Part shown: piece by piece, positions 5,702 through 8,122 of the stretch
How positions within the stretch are numbered: position 1 is the first letter of the stretch
Layout: the number at the start of each line of letters is the position of its first letter
Origin: a bacterium
Lineage (GTDB): Bacteria > Bdellovibrionota > Bdellovibrionia > Bdellovibrionales > UBA1609
Assembly: GCA_021784635.1 (NCBI GenBank)
Contig: JAJYHS010000130.1
Span: 1-8,122 of the forward strand
DNA: 8,122 nt
Reading direction: 5' to 3'
Made by a program: the position numbers and the translations under genes
The notes under the pieces: model-generated
The model's input: only the letters and a program-made list of their open reading frames with translations
Database searches by the model: none
Told to the model about the DNA's origin: nothing

Positions 5702-7663
5702 ATGGTAAAGTCGCGGTTTTTCGTTTTATTTTTTGGACTAATAGTTGGGTGGTGCGTGATCATCGCGCGCGCGACTCAACTCCAAATTTTGCCAAACAAG
5801 CGGCTTGCGGAACTCGAGCGGAGCCAGTATAGAACGCGAATTGATCTGCCCGCGCGGCGCGGGGTGATTTTTGACAGGAACGGCAAAGAGCTTGCAGTTA
5901 CGGTGCCGAGTTACTCGCTATATGCCGATCCGAAAGAAATTCGCAATCAATGGACCTTTGATCATATTTTGGCTCGGCGACTCGGTTACTCGCCGAATTT
6001 TATTTATCAAAAGATCCGCGATCGAAGCAAACAATTCGTGTGGATCGATCGTCATCTCAAAAAACAATTCGTTGCTTCATTGATGCGCCTGCATTTAAAG
6101 GGGCTTGCAGCAATTCAGGAGCCAGACCGCGTCTATCCAAACGGCAATTTACTCTCGCAAGTCTTGGGATTTGTTGGCGAAGACGGCAGGGGATTGTCTG
6201 GTCTTGAATTACAATACGATCATTTGTTAAAAGGCAAGGGCCGTACGGTTGTACTTGAGCGAGATGCGCGCGGCCGTCCGCTACTTGTAAATGGCAAAAT
6301 TTTTACGGACACCCCGGCCGGTTACGACCTTCACCTGACGGTCGATGCCGAGCTGCAGTTTAAACTGGAGCAAGAATTAGAGAAGACCGTTCGCATCCAT
6401 GAGGCTGACAGCGCCACCGGCGTCGTGCTTGACGCCCAAAACTCCAACATTTTAGCTATTGCGACTGTGCCGACATTTAATCCCAACCGAGCGTGGGATG
6501 CGAAACCGTCTCTTTGGCGCGATCGTGTCGTAACGGACGCATTTGAACCGGGCAGTGTTGTAAAGCCGCTTATTTTTTCGAAAGCAATCGAAGAAGGAAT
6601 TATTAAACCGAACACGCGAACCTTTTGCGACAACGGTCATATGTTAATCGACGGGCATATAATTCATGAAGCGGATACTCCGTTCGGTTGGCTCACTACG
6701 ACGCAAATTTTGATGAAATCATCAAATATAGGCGCGGCAAAAGTGGCGTTTGCTATGGGCGCCGCCCGCGTTCGCGAAGCGCTCAAAGATTTTGGATTTG
6801 GCAAACCTCTTGGGGTTAGTTTACCTGGCGAGTCTGGCGGATTTGTGAAGCCCTTACCATGGCGAAAAATTCGTCTTGCCAATATTGCTTTTGGTCAAGG
6901 CGTTGAGGCAACGGCACTTCAAATTGCGGACGCATACGCGGCAATCGCTAACGGCGGAATTTTGCGAACGCCGCGAATCGTGAGTGAACTTGTGAATGAA
7001 CAAACGGGCAAACATATAAAAATCAAGTCGCATATTATTCGCCGAGTGATATCTCCAGAAGTGGCGTCAACTATGCGCCTCATGCTCAGCATGGTGACCA
7101 CGAGTGAAGGTACCGGGTATAATGCGCGCGTGTCTGGATATCCGGTTGCCGGTAAAACGGGGACAGCCCAAGTTGCGGTTCCCGGTAAGGGTTATGTAAG
7201 TGGCGACTATATTGCGAGCTTTGTCGGCTTTCTACCTGCGAATGATCCGCGATTTGTAATTTACATTGTCGTCAATCATCCGCGTGACGGTTACTACGGC
7301 GCCGAAGTGGCAGCCCCCGTTTTTTCAGAAATAGCTAGCTTTGCGGTTCAGCGCGCCGCTTTGCCGCCGGTATTGTTAACTCGAAAGAGCATTTTGAATA
7401 ATTCGGCCATCGCTAGAGACGCAGCTACACAAGCTCAATCCATCGCAAGAATACGCCGAATGGCGCAGGTGCTTGCCGCCGAAGAAAAAAATCAAACCCC
7501 AAATTTCACAGGTCTAACGTTGCGTGAAGTTCTCAACGAAATACGGGGTATGCCGATTCATATACAAATTCACGGCAATGGTGTTGTGTCGATGACCGTG
7601 CCGCCAGCCGGAGATACGTTGCCAGCGAATAAACGCGTGAGCATTTATTTAAAAGATCTATAA
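5702..7663 (+). CDS. ftsI: Peptidoglycan D,D-transpeptidase FtsI (class B PBP, PBP3-like) with C-terminal PASTA domain
   Basis: Septal transpeptidase that cross-links peptidoglycan with its partner FtsW; beta-lactam target. At 653 aa it begins with a membrane helix at about 5-23. The dimerization/pedestal domain starts with RRGVIFDRNGKELA (52-65). The transpeptidase domain has all three active-site motifs: SVVK at 285-288 (nucleophile S285), SSN at 340-342 and KTG at 485-487. A PASTA domain occupies about 600-653 (PNFTGLTLREVL to VPPAGDTLP). PASTA is absent from E. coli FtsI but known in Gram-positive and several delta-type class B PBPs. The ATG at 5702 is 6 bp after the ftsL stop with only a poor Shine-Dalgarno (GCGGA, too close), suggesting coupling to ftsL. 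It is the last gene of the cluster here. FtsI fits the context better than SpoVD. Confidence 0.95.
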   Translation: MVKSRFFVLFFGLIVGWCVIIARATQLQILPNKRLAELERSQYRTRIDLPARRGVIFDRNGKELAVTVPSYSLYADPKEIRNQWTFDHILARRLGYSPNFIYQKIRDRSKQFVWIDRHLKKQFVASLMRLHLKGLAAIQEPDRVYPNGNLLSQVLGFVGEDGRGLSGLELQYDHLLKGKGRTVVLERDARGRPLLVNGKIFTDTPAGYDLHLTVDAELQFKLEQELEKTVRIHEADSATGVVLDAQNSNILAIATVPTFNPNRAWDAKPSLWRDRVVTDAFEPGSVVKPLIFSKAIEEGIIKPNTRTFCDNGHMLIDGHIIHEADTPFGWLTTTQILMKSSNIGAAKVAFAMGAARVREALKDFGFGKPLGVSLPGESGGFVKPLPWRKIRLANIAFGQGVEATALQIADAYAAIANGGILRTPRIVSELVNEQTGKHIKIKSHIIRRVISPEVASTMRLMLSMVTTSEGTGYNARVSGYPVAGKTGTAQVAVPGKGYVSGDYIASFVGFLPANDPRFVIYIVVNHPRDGYYGAEVAAPVFSEIASFAVQRAALPPVLLTRKSILNNSAIARDAATQAQSIARIRRMAQVLAAEEKNQTPNFTGLTLREVLNEIRGMPIHIQIHGNGVVSMTVPPAGDTLPANKRVSIYLKDL

Positions 7664-7701
7664 AATAAGTTTATATATCGGCCGCTAATATTCATTCGAT
7701 C

Positions 7702-7734
7702 GCGCAAACGCCAAATTTGAAATGGCGTTTGCGC
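7702..7734. terminator. Perfect 12-bp inverted repeat between convergent genes
   Basis: GCGCAAACGCCA (7702-7713) and TGGCGTTTGCGC (7723-7734) pair perfectly around a 9-nt loop. It sits 38 bp after the ftsI stop and 13 bp from the end of the convergent regulator gene, so it could end transcription from both sides. No T-run follows directly on either strand (the nearest is TTTT at 7746-7749), so it is not a canonical intrinsic terminator. The rest of the 84-bp gap shows nothing else. Confidence 0.6.
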
Positions 7735-7747
7735 AAGAGCTCGCGTT

Positions 7748-8122
7748 TTAGGATTCTTTTATTTTTGTGTGAACGGCGAATTTTTCAAACTCACCGTATT
7801 CGTGCAACTTGTTGTAGAGTGTTTTGATCGTAATCCCGAGGGCGTTTGCAGCTTGCGTTTTGTTGCCGTCAAAATAATTGAGCGCCTTCAAGATATAGCG
7901 TCTCTCAAGTTCATGAACAGTCAGAGTGGGATCGTAATCGTCGATAACAGCTTTATACTCGGGATTTCGAATATGCTCGGGGAGGTCATTGGGCATCACC
8001 GTGTGGCCCTCTGACAAAATCTGCAATCGTTCGCAAGTATTTTGCAACTCTCGAATATTGCCCGGCCAATCATATTTCATCATGATTTTCATCGCTTCTT
8101 CGCTCATTTTCAGGCCGCGACC
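7748..8122 (-). CDS. Sigma-54-dependent response regulator/activator, C-terminal part (5'-partial)
   Basis: C-terminal 124 residues of an NtrC-type transcription activator. The frame is open to the right edge (GRGLKMSEEAM...), so the ATG at 8107 is an internal methionine and the start lies outside. The segment begins at the end of the AAA+ sigma-54 interaction domain, with YDWPGNIRELQN (partial residues 17-28) carrying the sensor-2 WPGNxREL motif. A linker leads to a Fis-type helix-turn-helix at about 70-112 (LERRYILKALNYFDGNKTQ, then AANALGITIKTLYNKLHEYG). The N-terminal input domain is not visible, so a receiver domain cannot be confirmed and neither signal nor target can be named. The gene converges on ftsI and is not part of the dcw run. 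Confidence 0.93.
   Translation of the reverse strand, partial: GRGLKMSEEAMKIMMKYDWPGNIRELQNTCERLQILSEGHTVMPNDLPEHIRNPEYKAVIDDYDPTLTVHELERRYILKALNYFDGNKTQAANALGITIKTLYNKLHEYGEFEKFAVHTKIKES

Overview
The window looks like chromosomal DNA of a Gram-negative bacterium with roughly 45-50% GC by eye. Three things point towards the former Deltaproteobacteria, Bdellovibrionota in particular: an FtsI with a C-terminal PASTA domain, an NtrC-type sigma-54 activator, and an MltD-like lytic transglycosylase. This lineage call is inference from domain style only and no taxonomic marker is present. No rRNA, tRNA, CRISPR or mobile element was seen.

Layout. (1) Positions 1-1502, plus strand: the 3' part of a murein lytic transglycosylase with an SLT domain and a LysM domain. 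Its frame is open to the left edge. (2) Positions 1537-3852, minus strand: a three-gene run transcribed as zinc-ribbon/membrane protein of unknown function, then tdk (thymidine kinase), then hpt (hypoxanthine phosphoribosyltransferase). The last two are nucleotide salvage enzymes. (3) Positions 3853-3984: a divergent regulatory region. It carries three GTGGAAA repeats exactly 10 bp apart (a MraZ box) and a hairpin just ahead of mraZ. (4) Positions 3985-7663, plus strand: the start of the division and cell wall (dcw) cluster, mraZ-rsmH-ftsL-ftsI. ATGA overlaps join the first three genes and a 6-bp gap precedes ftsI. (5) Positions 7664-7747: a convergent gap with a perfect 12-bp inverted repeat. 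(6) Positions 7748-8122, minus strand: the C-terminal end of a sigma-54-dependent activator, running off the right edge.

How the genes fit together. MraZ probably binds the repeats upstream of its own gene and controls rsmH, ftsL and ftsI. FtsL and FtsI belong to the septal peptidoglycan synthesis complex, and the transglycosylase at the left cuts peptidoglycan. The cluster stops after ftsI instead of continuing to murE, murF and mraY. The MraZ box lies only 36 bp from the start of the zinc-ribbon gene, so the salvage-gene run may share control with the division genes. The least understood gene is the zinc-ribbon/membrane protein, whose C-terminal part has a secretin-like look.
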